A stretch of DNA of 64,000 nucleotides from Ktedonobacter sp. SOSP1-85 (GTDB lineage: Bacteria > Chloroflexota > Ktedonobacteria > Ktedonobacterales > Ktedonobacteraceae). How positions within the stretch are numbered: the first letter of the stretch is position 1; every line of letters begins with the position of its first letter. Where the stretch lies: assembly GCF_016587415.1 (NCBI RefSeq), contig NZ_BNJI01000001.1:5495501-5559500 (forward strand), read 5' to 3'. This document shows positions 16,798 to 27,800 of this stretch, one piece after another. Position numbers and translations under genes: made by a program. The notes below the pieces were generated by a model. That model saw only the letters and a program-made list of their open reading frames with translations, was not told the DNA's origin and did no database searches.

Positions 16798-17014
16798 CCT
16801 TCCATGTTCCATCAACCGTCTATCCACGTATCTCACAAACGCTAAGTAGTTTCCCCAGCTTGAAAAGAGGAGACCCGGAAGCTTCGGCTTCAGAGTCTTC
16901 GTTTTGCTGTGCTCAGGACGAGCACAGGGGAAAGAAGACAGAAAGGAGGGGAGCAAGAAACCACACATGTTCCGTGTGGTCCCGAACGACACACATCTAC
17001 CCTGAGGGGAAGAC

Positions 17015-17842
17015 ATGCAGCACATCACGGCCGACCAGGCCAGCACGATGCAGCGCCTCCTGGGCAGGCAGCCCATCGTCGCCATGAGCGACTTCGACGG
17101 GACGGTCTGCGAGCTCCGCCAGGACCCCGCCACGGTCGCCATCAACCCGAAGGCCAGGGAGGCCTTCCGGCTCCTCGCGGGGGCGCGGTGGGCGAAGATC
17201 CAGCCCGGCATCCTGACTGGCCGGGACATCCCGACCGTGCAGAAGCTGGTCGGACTCCCCGGCCTGCTGTACATCGGCAACCATGGTCACGGGAAGACCG
17301 CGAAGTTCCCGGCGAAGCCGGGCGATGTGGACTTCGTCCCCGAGGTGCGGTCGTACTTCGGGAAGACGCAGGACCTGCTGGCGAAGGCCAGGCAGGTCCT
17401 TCCCGCATCGGTAGTCCTGGAGCCCAAGGGGGTCTCGCTCGCCCTCAACGTGGGCGGCTGCACGAACCCCGAGGATACCGTTCAGGAGATCGAGCACGAT
17501 CTGCGCTCGTTCGCCGAGGCCCTCGGCTTCCGGTGGACCTACGATGTTACCACCGTCGAGTTCCTTCCGGATGTCCCGGAACGGGACAAGGGCACGGCTC
17601 TGTTGGACACCGTGGAATCCACTGGTGCCCGGTACGTCGTGTTCTGCGGTGACAGCCTCACCGACCTGTCGGCGCTGCGCGCTGTCCAGCAGTTGCGTAA
17701 GCGGGGCATCGACGGCATCGGCGTCGTCGCCGAACGAGCGGACACCAGGCCGGAGCTGTTGGCCGCCGCCGACCTCCGGGTCCCCGGCGTCCCCGGCGTG
17801 GCGGACTTCCTGATGGAGTTCGTCAGGGTCCTGTGGCCCTGA
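17015..17842 (+). CDS. Trehalose-phosphatase-like HAD hydrolase
   Basis: 275 residues; ATG 17015 follows GAGGGGAAG. The HAD motif I is SDFDGTVCEL (~24-33). Motif II/III elements (ILTGRD, NHGHG) and the C-terminal motif VFCGDSLTDLSAL follow the order seen in OtsB. The expected reaction is trehalose 6-phosphate to trehalose, or release of phosphate from a related pseudo-disaccharide. It shares a GC-rich, G/C-ending codon style with the next two genes, unlike all other genes here, which suggests transfer from a high-GC donor. Its partner is probably the GT20 enzyme at 19178-20647. Confidence 0.85.
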   Translation: MQHITADQASTMQRLLGRQPIVAMSDFDGTVCELRQDPATVAINPKAREAFRLLAGARWAKIQPGILTGRDIPTVQKLVGLPGLLYIGNHGHGKTAKFPAKPGDVDFVPEVRSYFGKTQDLLAKARQVLPASVVLEPKGVSLALNVGGCTNPEDTVQEIEHDLRSFAEALGFRWTYDVTTVEFLPDVPERDKGTALLDTVESTGARYVVFCGDSLTDLSALRAVQQLRKRGIDGIGVVAERADTRPELLAAADLRVPGVPGVADFLMEFVRVLWP

Positions 17843-17924
17843 CGCTCCCCCGGATCGCTCCGAGATTAGCGGAAACATGTTCTGGGTGACTACCCGGACA
17901 AGAGGTTATGTGGAGGTGGGAGTA

Positions 17925-19031
17925 GTGAGGTTCCGCATCAGGCGCGAGTGGTTCGCGCGCTGGAGCACCGCACTTGGCAAGCTGTGTCTTGTCATCGCTG
18001 CCCTGGCAGCGTTGGGCGTCTTCTGGCGCCCCGGTTTCACCCTCTGGGGTCTGGGTTCGTCGATCCTGGTGGGATGCTCGATCATCGCCGGCTTCATCGG
18101 CATCGTCATCGGCGGCCGCGTCAACCTGTACGCGGTCGAACTCGGCCGTCACCTGCGGGACAACGCAGACGAGGAGAAGTCCTCGCCCCGTTCCATCCGG
18201 CAGACCGGCCCGATGACCTCCCGCGAAGCCTGGGTCGCCTTCGTCGACCCGGTGTGGGCAGGTGGCCTGGGTTACCCCATCGCCAACCTGTTCGCCTCAG
18301 GTCTGGGGCTCTCGTTCGGCTTCATCCCCGCAATCCAGGCCCTGCTCAGCAACGTCACGGGGCTGCGCAGGTGCCAACTGCTCTACAAGCACCACGAGCA
18401 GCCGTCGCTGAAGTGGCATCGCTATGCCGCCTGGGCGACGCTCTTGCTCCTGCTGCTCTCGGGTACGGGCCTGGTTCTAGCCCTGCTCAACGTGTCGGTC
18501 CTGGGAATCGATCGGGGCGCGCTGCTGTTCTACGCACTCGTGCCGCTGAACACGGGGCAGCAAGCGCTGTTCGGTCCCTGGCGCTGGATGCGCAAGCGCA
18601 GCCGCAAGCTGGACGGTCTGTTCTGGAAGCAGTTTCTGGCAGGCATGCTGCCCATCCTGGGTGGCATTCTGTCCAGCGCGGTCTGCGGGATCGCGGTCGC
18701 CGAGCTGATCGGGCACGCCTTCACCAGCGTGTACCCCGAGGCGACGTACGGCCACCTCCTGATGTATCACTACGTCAAGAACTTCCTCTCCATCCTGGGG
18801 CAGGAAACGACGCAGGTCATCATCGGTGGTATCGGTGTGCAACTGCTGCTCTCCGGTCTGCGCCCTGTCTTCTGGCAGGTGTGGGCCGGTCTGCTCGCAC
18901 GAGCCTCCGAGCTGTTCAAGGACTGGTTCATCGGGCTGGTGACCCTGCGCTGGCTGCGGAGTAAGATCCGCGTCCCGCGCCGTCGGTCCAACCAGCCGAG
19001 CCAGGAGCGCGTACGGCGTCGTCGGCGCTAA
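17925..19031 (+). CDS. Polytopic membrane protein of the GC-rich island, unknown
   Basis: About 368 residues from the GTG at 17925, chosen because GGAGG lies 8 bases upstream; an in-frame ATG at 17877 lacks a good site. Hydrophobic segments are seen near residues 17-35, 45-65, 125-160, 180-205, 210-230, 250-285 and 310-335, so six to eight membrane spans are likely. The last ~30 residues are very basic (RSKIRVPRRRSNQ, QERVRRRRR). I recognise no family. Lying between a phosphatase and a GT20 enzyme, it may export or sense the sugar product, but that is inference. Confidence 0.75.
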   Translation: MRFRIRREWFARWSTALGKLCLVIAALAALGVFWRPGFTLWGLGSSILVGCSIIAGFIGIVIGGRVNLYAVELGRHLRDNADEEKSSPRSIRQTGPMTSREAWVAFVDPVWAGGLGYPIANLFASGLGLSFGFIPAIQALLSNVTGLRRCQLLYKHHEQPSLKWHRYAAWATLLLLLLSGTGLVLALLNVSVLGIDRGALLFYALVPLNTGQQALFGPWRWMRKRSRKLDGLFWKQFLAGMLPILGGILSSAVCGIAVAELIGHAFTSVYPEATYGHLLMYHYVKNFLSILGQETTQVIIGGIGVQLLLSGLRPVFWQVWAGLLARASELFKDWFIGLVTLRWLRSKIRVPRRRSNQPSQERVRRRRR

Positions 19032-19053
19032 CTCCCAACCTCGAAGGAGCAAT

Positions 19054-19172
19054 ATGCCTCGCATCAGATCACCCTGATGCTCATCTCCCCTCAAGCACAA
19101 CCTCAACCCCCATCCTCAAAGGGGCCACCTGCACCACAGGGTGGCCCCTTCTCCTACCCTCTAGGAGTGTGA
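19054..19172 (+). other. Possible leader peptides upstream of the GT20 gene
   Basis: GAAGGAGC precedes a seven-codon frame (MPRIRSP, 19054-19077). Its TGA overlaps the ATG of a 31-codon Pro/Gln-rich frame (19077-19172), which ends just before the GT20 start. The strong hairpin 19119-19149 falls inside the second frame. The layout resembles a translation-controlled attenuator, but small chance frames are common in GC-rich DNA. Confidence 0.3.
19119..19149 (+). terminator. Strong GC hairpin between membrane protein and GT20 genes
   Basis: AAGGGGCCACC pairs perfectly with GGTGGCCCCTT around a nine-base loop. Only CTCCTACCCT follows, not a T-run. It may terminate the upstream pair or act as an attenuator for the GT20 gene. 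Confidence 0.6.
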
Positions 19173-19177
19173 TTCAG

Positions 19178-20647
19178 ATGCCTTCGCGCATCATCGTGGT
19201 CTCCAACGCGGGACCGGCCAAGTTCAACCAGAGCGGCGACGCCACCCTCTCGGCAGGGGGTGTTGTGACCGCCCTGAGCGGGCTCGGTTCCGTCATGGGC
19301 GGTTTCACCTGGGTTCAGGCCCCGGCGACCCCCGCCGAGTTCGGGATGGCCGCCAGGGGGAATTCCACCTCCCTCGGCCAGATCCGAGTCGTGCTGGGCA
19401 AGCTCTCGCCCGAGCAGCGCGCGGCGCTCTACACCAGGATCTCCAACGGAATCCTGGTGCACTGCGCGCTCTACCAGGAGGCGCTCGCCCGGCCTATGCT
19501 GAGCGAGCTGGGGGGCTCGTGGGACCGGACCTGGAACCTCTTCACGGAGGGGAGCCAGGCCATGGTCCAGGCCGCACTGGAGCAGGTCCTGAGCACCAGC
19601 AGGGGCACGAAGTTTGGCATCTTCTTCGAGGACTACCAGATGGTGCTCACGCCCGGGCTCGCGCGCCGTCTGCTCGAAGAGCACGGCCGCGACCAGGATG
19701 TGTCCCTGCAGATGCACATCCACACGACGTGGGCGGGTCCCTCGCACTGGAACGTGCTTCCGGCCGCCGCTCGCGCCGATATCGCGCGCGGGATGCTGGG
19801 GGCCGACACGCTCGGCTTCCACTCCCAGCGCGATGCCCGCAACTTCGCGGACTGCGTCAAGCAGTGGCTGCCCAGTGAGGCGCGGGTCAGCGGCAACACG
19901 GTGTGGTTCTCGAACCACACCGTCACGCTGATCGCCAACCCCATCGGCATCGACACCCGCGAGATGACGAGCCGCCTGGCGAGCCCGGGCGGCTCGGACG
20001 CCATCGCGCAGATCGAGCGCAAGATCGACGGACGGCCGCACGTCTTCGCCGGGATCGGACGGACCGACCCGACGAAGAAGCTGGATGTCCTCCTGCGTGC
20101 GTTCGACCTCTACCTCCGGAACAACCCGGAGAGGGTCAGTGCGAGCGTTCTCCTGCTCCACCTCACGGAGAGCAGGCTGGACGTGCCGGTCTACAAGCAG
20201 CACAATGAGCTGCTGAAGCGACTGGTGAAGGAGATCAACCAGCGCTACCGTGCGCAGGCCGGGGGCCGCGACGTGGTGGAGGCGTACTATGCCTCCGACC
20301 CGTACCTGCACTTCGGGCTCTACGCCCGCTACACCGTCCTGGCTGTCCCGTCCGAGCGGGACGGCTTCGCCCTCACGGCCGTCGAAGGCCCGTGGGTCAA
20401 CCAGCGGGATGGCGTGCTCATCCTGAGCACGGGCACCGGGGCGTACGAGCTGCTTGCCGACAGCGCGCTGCGCTTCGAGCCGGGGCGTAGCCTCGACGAC
20501 GAAGTGGAGCAACTGGCGCGCCTGCTCCAGCAGGGGAGTGAGATGCCCCAGCGGGAGCGCGCGAACCGCCAGAAGCGTCTGCGGAACACCATCCAAAGGC
20601 ACAACCTGGCGGCGTGGCTCAAGCGGCGCCTCAGCGTTACCCGGTAG
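19178..20647 (+). CDS. GT20 glycosyltransferase, trehalose-6-phosphate synthase-like
   Basis: 489 residues from ATG 19178, with GGAG 10 bases upstream. The fold follows OtsA: VVSNAGPAKF at the N-terminus, GGVVTALSGL, FFEDYQMVLTP (OtsA HDYHL), IHTTW, GADTLGFHSQRDARNF, GIGRTDPTKKLDVLLRAF (OtsA RLDxxKG) and SERDGFALTAVEGPWVNQRDG (RDGxxLxxxE). Known OtsA phosphate/sugar contacts are altered: the Arg of SNR is Ala here and HDYH is EDYQ. RTDPxK and VNxRDG also occur in the pseudo-glycosyltransferase VldE. So it is GT20, but whether it makes trehalose 6-phosphate or another coupling product is open. Confidence 0.85.
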   Translation: MPSRIIVVSNAGPAKFNQSGDATLSAGGVVTALSGLGSVMGGFTWVQAPATPAEFGMAARGNSTSLGQIRVVLGKLSPEQRAALYTRISNGILVHCALYQEALARPMLSELGGSWDRTWNLFTEGSQAMVQAALEQVLSTSRGTKFGIFFEDYQMVLTPGLARRLLEEHGRDQDVSLQMHIHTTWAGPSHWNVLPAAARADIARGMLGADTLGFHSQRDARNFADCVKQWLPSEARVSGNTVWFSNHTVTLIANPIGIDTREMTSRLASPGGSDAIAQIERKIDGRPHVFAGIGRTDPTKKLDVLLRAFDLYLRNNPERVSASVLLLHLTESRLDVPVYKQHNELLKRLVKEINQRYRAQAGGRDVVEAYYASDPYLHFGLYARYTVLAVPSERDGFALTAVEGPWVNQRDGVLILSTGTGAYELLADSALRFEPGRSLDDEVEQLARLLQQGSEMPQRERANRQKRLRNTIQRHNLAAWLKRRLSVTR

Positions 20648-21060
20648 GACCCGGCTCACAAGGCCGGGCCCTCCACCTCATGAACCGGCCCCACCCAGAC
20701 ACGATCAATGTTCGGGTGGGGCCGGGATATGGCTGCCTTCTAACAGAGTTGGGCAAGTTTCTGCGAGCCTGACACTCTCGAAGGGAGCAGCCAGGAGGCT
20801 GTTTATGCCTGGTGGCTTCCAACCATACAGGCGTTCCCGAGCGAGCACCCCAGGGTGCTCGCTCGGGTGCTTGCCCTTGTCTCTATCAGAAAGTGGTGAT
20901 TTCGACACCTAGTTCTGCAAGCACAACCTCAAAGGCTTTACCCATTATCCGCCATCGACCCCGAAGTCGACCTCTGACCACGCCTTGCTGCATGCGGGCC
21001 TGATCCTGAAGTAGGCTGAGCCTCTCGGTTCACTTCCGCAATGCATGCGTCCGCCACATT
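20648..21060. other. Hairpin-rich trailer of the GC-rich island
   Basis: Perfect hairpins follow the GT20 gene: CCGGCCCCACCC/GGGTGGGGCCGG at 20685-20725 and CCCGAGCGAGCACCC/GGGTGCTCGCTCGGG at 20836-20867, plus a shorter GGC-rich stem at ~20648-20671. No convincing gene is present. Base composition falls back to the window norm after about 20870, marking the island's right side. Confidence 0.6.
20836..20867. terminator. Perfect 15-bp-stem hairpin
   Basis: CCCGAGCGAGCACCC and its exact complement flank the two bases CA. No T-run follows, so it could end transcription from either side or protect a transcript end. Confidence 0.55.
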
Positions 21061-21117
21061 CGTGTCTGGTGCCAGGGCCCCTTCCGTAGGGGTTCCGGCA
21101 CCAGGCACGATTTTTTT
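21061..21117 (+). terminator. Rho-independent terminator ahead of the rpoC paralogue
   Basis: CGTGTCTGGTGCC (21061-21073) pairs with GGCACCAGGCACG (21097-21109) apart from one G-T pair, with extra inner pairing, and seven T residues follow. It insulates the rpoC-like gene from upstream transcription. The ~240 bases from here to 21361 should hold the rpoC promoter, which I could not pin down. Confidence 0.8.
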
Positions 21118-21361
21118 GCTGCTTTTACATAAATAATCGTTTTTCGTTCTCGGATTAAGCCTTTATGGCATACCAACCAGCATAATATGCTCTCACCATC
21201 AATGGGCATGGTTATTCTGTCCCTGTTTCCTCCTGGTCTAGACGACTCCACAATGGTAGATTAAAGATAGTGTCTATTCTCCATAGATAAGTGCGCCATA
21301 TCTAAATAAGCACTTGTTTTGCCGCTCTATACCATAAATCGTTGGCTAGAAAGAGGACAGT

Positions 21362-24300
21362 TTGGTTTCTCTCCATTCCGTGCGGGGGCTACGTATCAGC
21401 CTTGCCAGCCCTAATATGATCCGTTCCTGGAGTTCTGGTGAGGTCCGACAAGCTGAGACACTCAACTATCGTACTCTCAAGCCTGAACGTGATGGTCTCT
21501 TCTGCGAGCGTATCTTTGGCCCCATCAAGAGCTTCACCTGTACTTGCGGAAAACATACAAAGAAACCGCGCAAGCCAGGAGCGAAGTGTGATCAGTGTGG
21601 TGTGCCGCTAGCGCCAGCGGACATTCGTCGCACGCGGATGGGGCACATAGAATTGGCGACTCCTATCGCTCATCCCTGGTTTGTACAGGGGGCACCCGGC
21701 CGTCTCGGACTCTTACTTGACCTAACTCAACGTGAACTCAATGATGTCCTCTACTCTAACCGCTCTATTATCGTTGAGGTGAATGAAGAGGCGCGCGCAC
21801 AGGCAATAGTACATATCAAGGCCGAAATGGCGAACATGCAATCTCTATCAAAAGCAAGGGAGCAGGGCACACATACTTCGTCACTGCCAGCACCCACTCT
21901 CATATCTCCTTCGCATGAACCCGAGATGCGGCAATTACGAGCAAAGCTTCACGCGCTGACACGTCTACACGAGGGGTGCCTGTTGTCAGTTGAGCAACAC
22001 CAGATTTTGCGTCTGGAGGCAAGCAACGCCTTTCAGACAGGCACCGGTGCAGAGGCGCTACAAATATTACTGGCGCGACTCGATCTTGACGCGCTCTCTC
22101 AGGAGCTCCGCAGCGAAATCACACAGAAGAAAGAAGCGCTCCGTAGCCGTGTCATTAAGCGCCTGAAGCTTGTCGAATCCTTGCGCGCGTCCAACGTCAA
22201 GCCTGAATGGATGATTATGACTGCCCTCCCTGTGCTGCCTCCTGGTCTACGACCTGTGCTCAGGATGGAGAGAGGACACTTTGCCGCAACGGATGTCAAT
22301 GAACTCTATTGTCGGGTTATTCAAAGCAACAATCGCCTCAAGCACCTCTTAGAGGTGGAAGCACCTGCTCTGGCTCTCAATCACGAGAAACGATCATTAC
22401 AGCTTGCGTGCGATGCGCTCTTTGATAATGGGCATAGTCACCACCCAATTACCGGACCACATAAACGGCCATTGCGTAGCCTCTCAGATACACTCAGCGG
22501 GAAGGGAGGGCGTTTCCGCCACAATCTACTTGGCAAGCGCGTCGATTACTCCGGTCGCTCTGTCATTAACGTTGGCCTTGACCTAAAGATGCATCAGTGT
22601 GGTCTTCCTTCAAAAATCGCGCTAGAACTCTTCAAACCGTTTCTCATCCAGAGGCTCATGTCATATGGGATCGCTGAGACGCATAGACAGGCAAAACGCG
22701 CCATTGAGCATCATCATTCAGCAGTATGGGATGTCCTCGACGAGGTTATGCGTGGGAAAGTTGTCTTGCTCAATCGCGCGCCCACCTTGCATCGACTCAG
22801 TATTCAGGCATTTGAGCCCGTACTGGTAGAGGGCGATGCTATTCTTCTACATCCCCAGGTGTGTTCAGCGTTCAATGCTGACTTTGATGGTGATCAGATG
22901 GCGGTGCATCTCCCGCTTTCTTCGGAAGCCCAGGCGGAGGCGCGTGAGCATATGCTCTCTACCCATAATCTCCTCTCGCCAGCCTCTGGCGAGCCATCCA
23001 TTGCTATAACGCAGGAACAGGTGCTCGGGTGCTACTATTTGACCCAGGAGCGCCCGCAGAAGAAGGGGGAGGGGCGCATATTCGCCGACGAGCAGGATGC
23101 GATACAGGCCTATATGCATGGCATTATTGACCTCCAGGCATCTATTGATGTGCGAACCATGATTGAAACCATCTATGAGCTGCCGCCTCCTGCCGCTCCG
23201 ACTATCCTCTCACGGGGAACGCGTCTCCGTACAACCGTGGGTCGTTTACTCTTTAACCAGGTGTTGCCCAAAGCATTGCGCTTTCGCAACTATGTCATGA
23301 AGAAGGACTCTTTGCGCCAACTGGTCTGGGACTGTATCAAAATCTGTGGGCAAGAGAGAGCTGCCACGATGGCGGATGCCATCAAACGCCTTGGTTTTCA
23401 GCACGCGACCAGGGCGAGCATCTCATTCTCGATGACGGACGTCATCGTGCCATCACAGAAGAAAGCGATTCTGACACAGACCGATGAAAAAGTCTCCGCA
23501 CTTCATGAGGCATGGCAACAGGGGTTGATGACACATGACGAGTTATACCAGCGCTCCATCGCGCTCTGGCAAGTCGCGACTGAGGCGATCGCCCAGCATG
23601 TCCAGAGCGTACTCAATCCCTATGGCTCGATAGCAACCATTACCAATTCTGGAGCCACCAAAGCCAGGTTACAGCAAATTCGTCAGCTTTCGGGGATGCG
23701 CGGTCTCATGGCAAGCCCATCGGGGGCGATTATTGCAACCCCTGTACGTGGCAATTTTCTCGAAGGCCTGACAGTCGCTGAATATTTTCTCAGTAGCCAC
23801 GGGGCACGTAAGAGTATGATGGATCGCTCGCTCAATACCGCGCAATCAGGTTACCTGACAATCCAACTGGTGAATGCGGCCCAAGACGTCGTGGTGACGG
23901 AAGAAGATTGCGGGACGCGAGAGAGCATGGTTGTCTCTGATGAGGAGAGTAAGGCCCTGGGGCTTCCAGATAGCTCAAATCGTTTACTTGGTCGTATCCT
24001 GGGAGAGGATGTGCCATGGGCAGGGCTTGTCGAGGGCGCTGAATTAGACGAAGGCGCGGTCGCACGCCTCTTGAAAGCGGGCGTAACACAGGTGAAGGTG
24101 CGCTCAGTCCTGACCTGCCAGACGCGTTATGGTGTCTGTCGCAAGTGTTATGGCTGGGACCTCTCAAAGCGCGTATTAGTGCAAAAGGGAGTCGCGGTGG
24201 GAATTATCGCAGCCCAATCTATCGGCGAGCCTGGCACGCAGTTAACAATGCGCACCTTTCATAGTGGTGGCATAGCGAGTGGTCAGGAAGATATTACCCA

Positions 24301-24630
24301 GGGAATTCCGCGCGTCAAAGAACTCTTTGAGGCACGCCCACCAAAAGATCCCGCACTTGTGAGCGAGATTACGGGAGTTGTCACCATAACGAAGGAAGAG
24401 CGTACAGATAGACAGGTCGTTCGGATCATTTCGGATCATCATGAGCTGATAGAGCAAGGAGAGGCCCAACGGAGCTATACCGTTCTAGCAGGACAGCATG
24501 TTCTCGTGCATACTGGTCAGCGCGTCCATGCTGGAGATCCTCTCACTACCGGGGCTCGTAACTTGCAGAAAATCCTTCACTACCAGGGGAGAATGGCGCT
24601 GGCACGCTATCTCTTACAAGAGGCTCAGTT
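21362..24630 (+). pseudogene. rpoC: RNA polymerase beta' (rpoC) paralogue, 5' part, split by Tn3
   Basis: The TTG at 21362 follows AGAGGA. The frame gives 1,090 codons of beta' sequence: ISLASPNMIRSWSSGEV, N-terminal zinc module CTCG ... CDQCG, the catalytic NADFDGDQMAVHLPL, CRKCYGWDLS, and the bridge-helix/trigger-loop segment IIAAQSIGEPGTQLTMRTFH. At 24630 the frame enters a transposon and stops seven bases later (24637). The remaining ~153 codons resume at 34199. Joining 21362-24630 to 34199-34658 gives 3,729 nt, an exact multiple of three, reading ...LLQEAQLVYRTTGAYIHDKHIE. No rpoB lies nearby, so this is a stand-alone paralogue, not the housekeeping operon. The truncated product lacks the conserved C-terminus and is probably inactive. 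Confidence 0.93.
24626..24630. repeat. Target-site duplication CAGTT (left)
   Basis: CAGTT immediately before the left transposon end is repeated at 34194-34198 immediately after the right end. A 5-bp duplication is the hallmark of Tn3-family insertion. Confidence 0.95.
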
Positions 24631-24724
24631 GGCCTGATAACATTTTTTCGTACACGTTTCCCCGCTAAGGCTTGCTTGGACGAAAAAGAGGCCGAATCGT
24701 TCCCGCTAAGCCAAAAGAGTAGCC
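24631..24724 (+). repeat. Tn3 left terminal inverted repeat
   Basis: The first 42 bases equal the reverse complement of the right end. A second block (ATCGTTCCCGCTAA) echoes the motif CGTTTCCCCGCTAA of the outer part, so the end has two related transposase-binding-like boxes ~40 bases apart. Confidence 0.9.
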
Positions 24725-24800
24725 TTCTCTTCCCATGAAAGACGATTTGATTGACATGCTCCACAGGCAATGCTAAGAAAAGCAGAGGTATTTTGTATTT

Positions 24801-27800
24801 GTGGAGGATGTCGTGCCTTTTACCTCAAGAACACCAACGTATTTGACTCCAGAACAGCGCCACGCGCTGATGCAGATTCCGGCTGATCTGTCCGATCGTG
24901 AGATTGCTCGCTACTATACCTTCTCGCAGAGGGATCTCGACCTGATTAACCAGCGGAGGCGTCATCATAACCGCCTTGGGTTCGCTGTTCAGCTCGCTGT
25001 TTTGCGTTTCCCAGGACGGCCCTGGAAGGAGCTTGATGGCATGCCCGCCCGCGTCCTTCTGGCAATAGCGGATCAAGTGCAGGTACCAGCCTCAGCGCTT
25101 GCTCTCTATGGAAAGCGTGACAACACCTTGTATGAGCACCTGGACGAGATCCGGCGCACATACAAGCTTCGTGAGTGCGGATGGCGAGAATATCTGTGGC
25201 TCGCCCGCGAGCTGCTTCCCCAGGCGATGGAAAGCGACCGCCCTCTTCCGCTCATTGAGCACGCGCTAGAACTGCTCCGTACCGAAGGCATTCTTGCTCC
25301 TGTTTTGACGCACCTTGAGCGGCTCGTTTGGATGGTACTCAAAGCTGCGGAGAAGCGTTTATTCCGCGTGCTCACCGCTGCCCTTACGCTGGAACATCGC
25401 AGTAAACTTGATGGATTGTTACATGCAGATGCTGGACGGCGAGGAACGGCGCGTTTAATCTGGCTGCGTGAGCCTCCTGGCGTGACTTCCGCGAAAAGCG
25501 TCAAACAGATTGTGGAACGCCTTCAGTTTCTCCGTAAACTCGACCTCCCGGCGCTCCCGCAAACGCTCCATCAGAATAGAGTGTTGCAATTAGCACGGAA
25601 ATGTACCAAGTATCAGCCACAACCGCTGCTGAAATTTAAAGCAGAACGACGGCATGCCCTGTTAATGGCTCATCTTTTTGAGCTATCACAGGATTTGACC
25701 GATCAGGCACTGGATCAATTCGATCGGTTGCTCGGAGAGTTGATGAGGAAAGGGGAACGCCGCCAGGAGAAGCATTTTCGCCTCAATGCACGCACGCTGA
25801 ATAGCCATCTTGCCGTGTTGACGAAAGCGACGGAGGCTTTTCTCGTTGCCAGGACAGAAGGGGACGATCCGGTAACAGCGGTGCTTGCAAAGGTTTCGGA
25901 AACGCAGCTCCAGGCCACGGTTGATTCCGCAAAGCGCTTGCTTCGACCAGAGAATTTGGATTCGCTGGACCTCATTGAGTCCCGCTACACTCCGATGCGG
26001 CAGAGTCTGCTTGCTCTCTATCGGGCATTGGACTTCCAGCCGGTGCGCAAGAGTGAACCCGCACTCCAAGCTCTGGAGTATGTCTCGCAGTTAGCAGAGC
26101 GCCGCAAGCGTGTGACGGGTCGCGAGCAGAAGGTAGGAAAGGTGACGATGACAGCGCCTCTGGGACACCTGACAGAGCGCTGGCGCAAGCACGCCTTCAT
26201 CGGTTCCGAGATCGCTCCCAACTATTATGAGGCAGCGGCCTTTGAAGCCCTCAAAGGGCGAGTACGCTCAGGAGATATCGCCGTAAGCGGAAGCCGACGT
26301 TATCGGCCCTTTGAAGGGTATCTCTTACCAGCACCACACTTTGAGCAGCTTGCAGAAAAGAAGCAGACCAAGCTGGCCGTGACTGAAGATGCGGATACCT
26401 ACCTGGTGGCCAAGCAACAAGAGATTACCAAGAAGTTGGAAGCACTTCAGGAGAGTATTGGCAAAGTCGAAGGGAGCCTGAGTCTGGATGACAAGGGGAA
26501 ACTATATCTGCCTGCATTGGAAAAGGAGATTCCAGCTTCAGTGGAACGCCTGAGACCGCGGGTCTACGCCATGCTTCCTCAGATCACTCTGCCTGATCTG
26601 TTGTTAGAGCTGGATAATTGGACGGGATTTCTGCGGCCTTTCACCCACCTGACCAGTGGTGATGCCCCGGTTGGCGATGAGAAGCTCGTCCTTGTGGCCG
26701 CCCTCATGGGCATGGGGATGAACCTGGGACTCACGAAAATGGAACAATCTTGCCCCTATACCTATCGTCAACTGTCCTGGTCGGTAGATTGGCATATTCG
26801 GGAGGAGACGCTCCTCGCAGCGCTGGCCTGCTTGGATAACTTTGTCCTTTCTGCTCCACTCTCGCACGCCTGGGGAGATGGTACAACCTCCTCGTCGGAT
26901 GGCATGCGCATGTCGGTGGGGGTGAAAGCAGCGAACGCCGAGTACAATGCCAAATATTTTGGCGTGGGACGAGGGACGAACATCTATGTCCATGCAGCAG
27001 ATATTTGGATGCCATTTGGCAAGCCGCAGGTGATTGGGACAAACGAAGAAGCGCTTTACGTAATAGACGCTTTATGCAATCACGAAAGCGACCTGCACAT
27101 TCGCGAGCATTACACTGATACAGGAGGCAGCACGGAGCAGGTGTTTGCCCTCGCGACGTTACTGGGTTTTCGCTTTGCTCCGCGTATCAGTGACGCGCTC
27201 TCCAGGAAACTGTATCTGCTTGATGCGGTAGGAGCATCAGCACCACTTGAGAGCCTGGTGTTCGAGCAGGTCAACAAGAAGCTCATCGCTGAGCAATGGG
27301 AGGAAATGCAACGTGTCGCTTCTTCGATTCGTCACGGCACCGTGTCAGCCTCGTTGCTGATGCGAAAACTGGCAGCGTATCCCCGTCAAAATCAAGTGGC
27401 CAGGGCGCTGACCGAATTTGGCAAGCTGGAACGGACCTCCTTTTTGCTGGAGTATTTTCGCGACGCTGCGCTCCGTCGTCGGATTCTCATTGGACTCAAT
27501 AAAGGAGAAGCGCTCCACTCTCTTGCTCGCCAACTCTTCTTTGGCCGTCTGGGCGAGCTGCGTGATCGTGCCCTGGAAGATCAGATCCACCGTGCCAGTT
27601 GTTTACACCTGCTGATCGCCGCCATTGCCGCCTGGAACACCATCTACTTGACTGAAGCGTTCGCAACGCTGCGTCGGCAAGGCGAAGAGATCTCAGAAAC
27701 AACGGTCGCGCATATCGCTCCGCTGGGCTGGGAGCACATCAATCTGATTGGCAAGTATCAGTTCGCGCCGCAACCGGGGCGCTCATTGGAGAATCTTCGC

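Noticed and set aside
16997..17878. Minus-strand and alternative plus-strand frames over the trehalose-phosphatase-like gene
   Set aside because: Low-complexity Arg/Pro/Gly-rich products typical of GC-rich shadows; the HAD motifs lie in the frame starting at 17015.
19154..20659. Long minus-strand open frame opposite the GT20 gene
   Set aside because: A shadow of G/C-ending codons in a GC-rich gene; the plus strand has the recognisable GT20 motifs and ribosome site.
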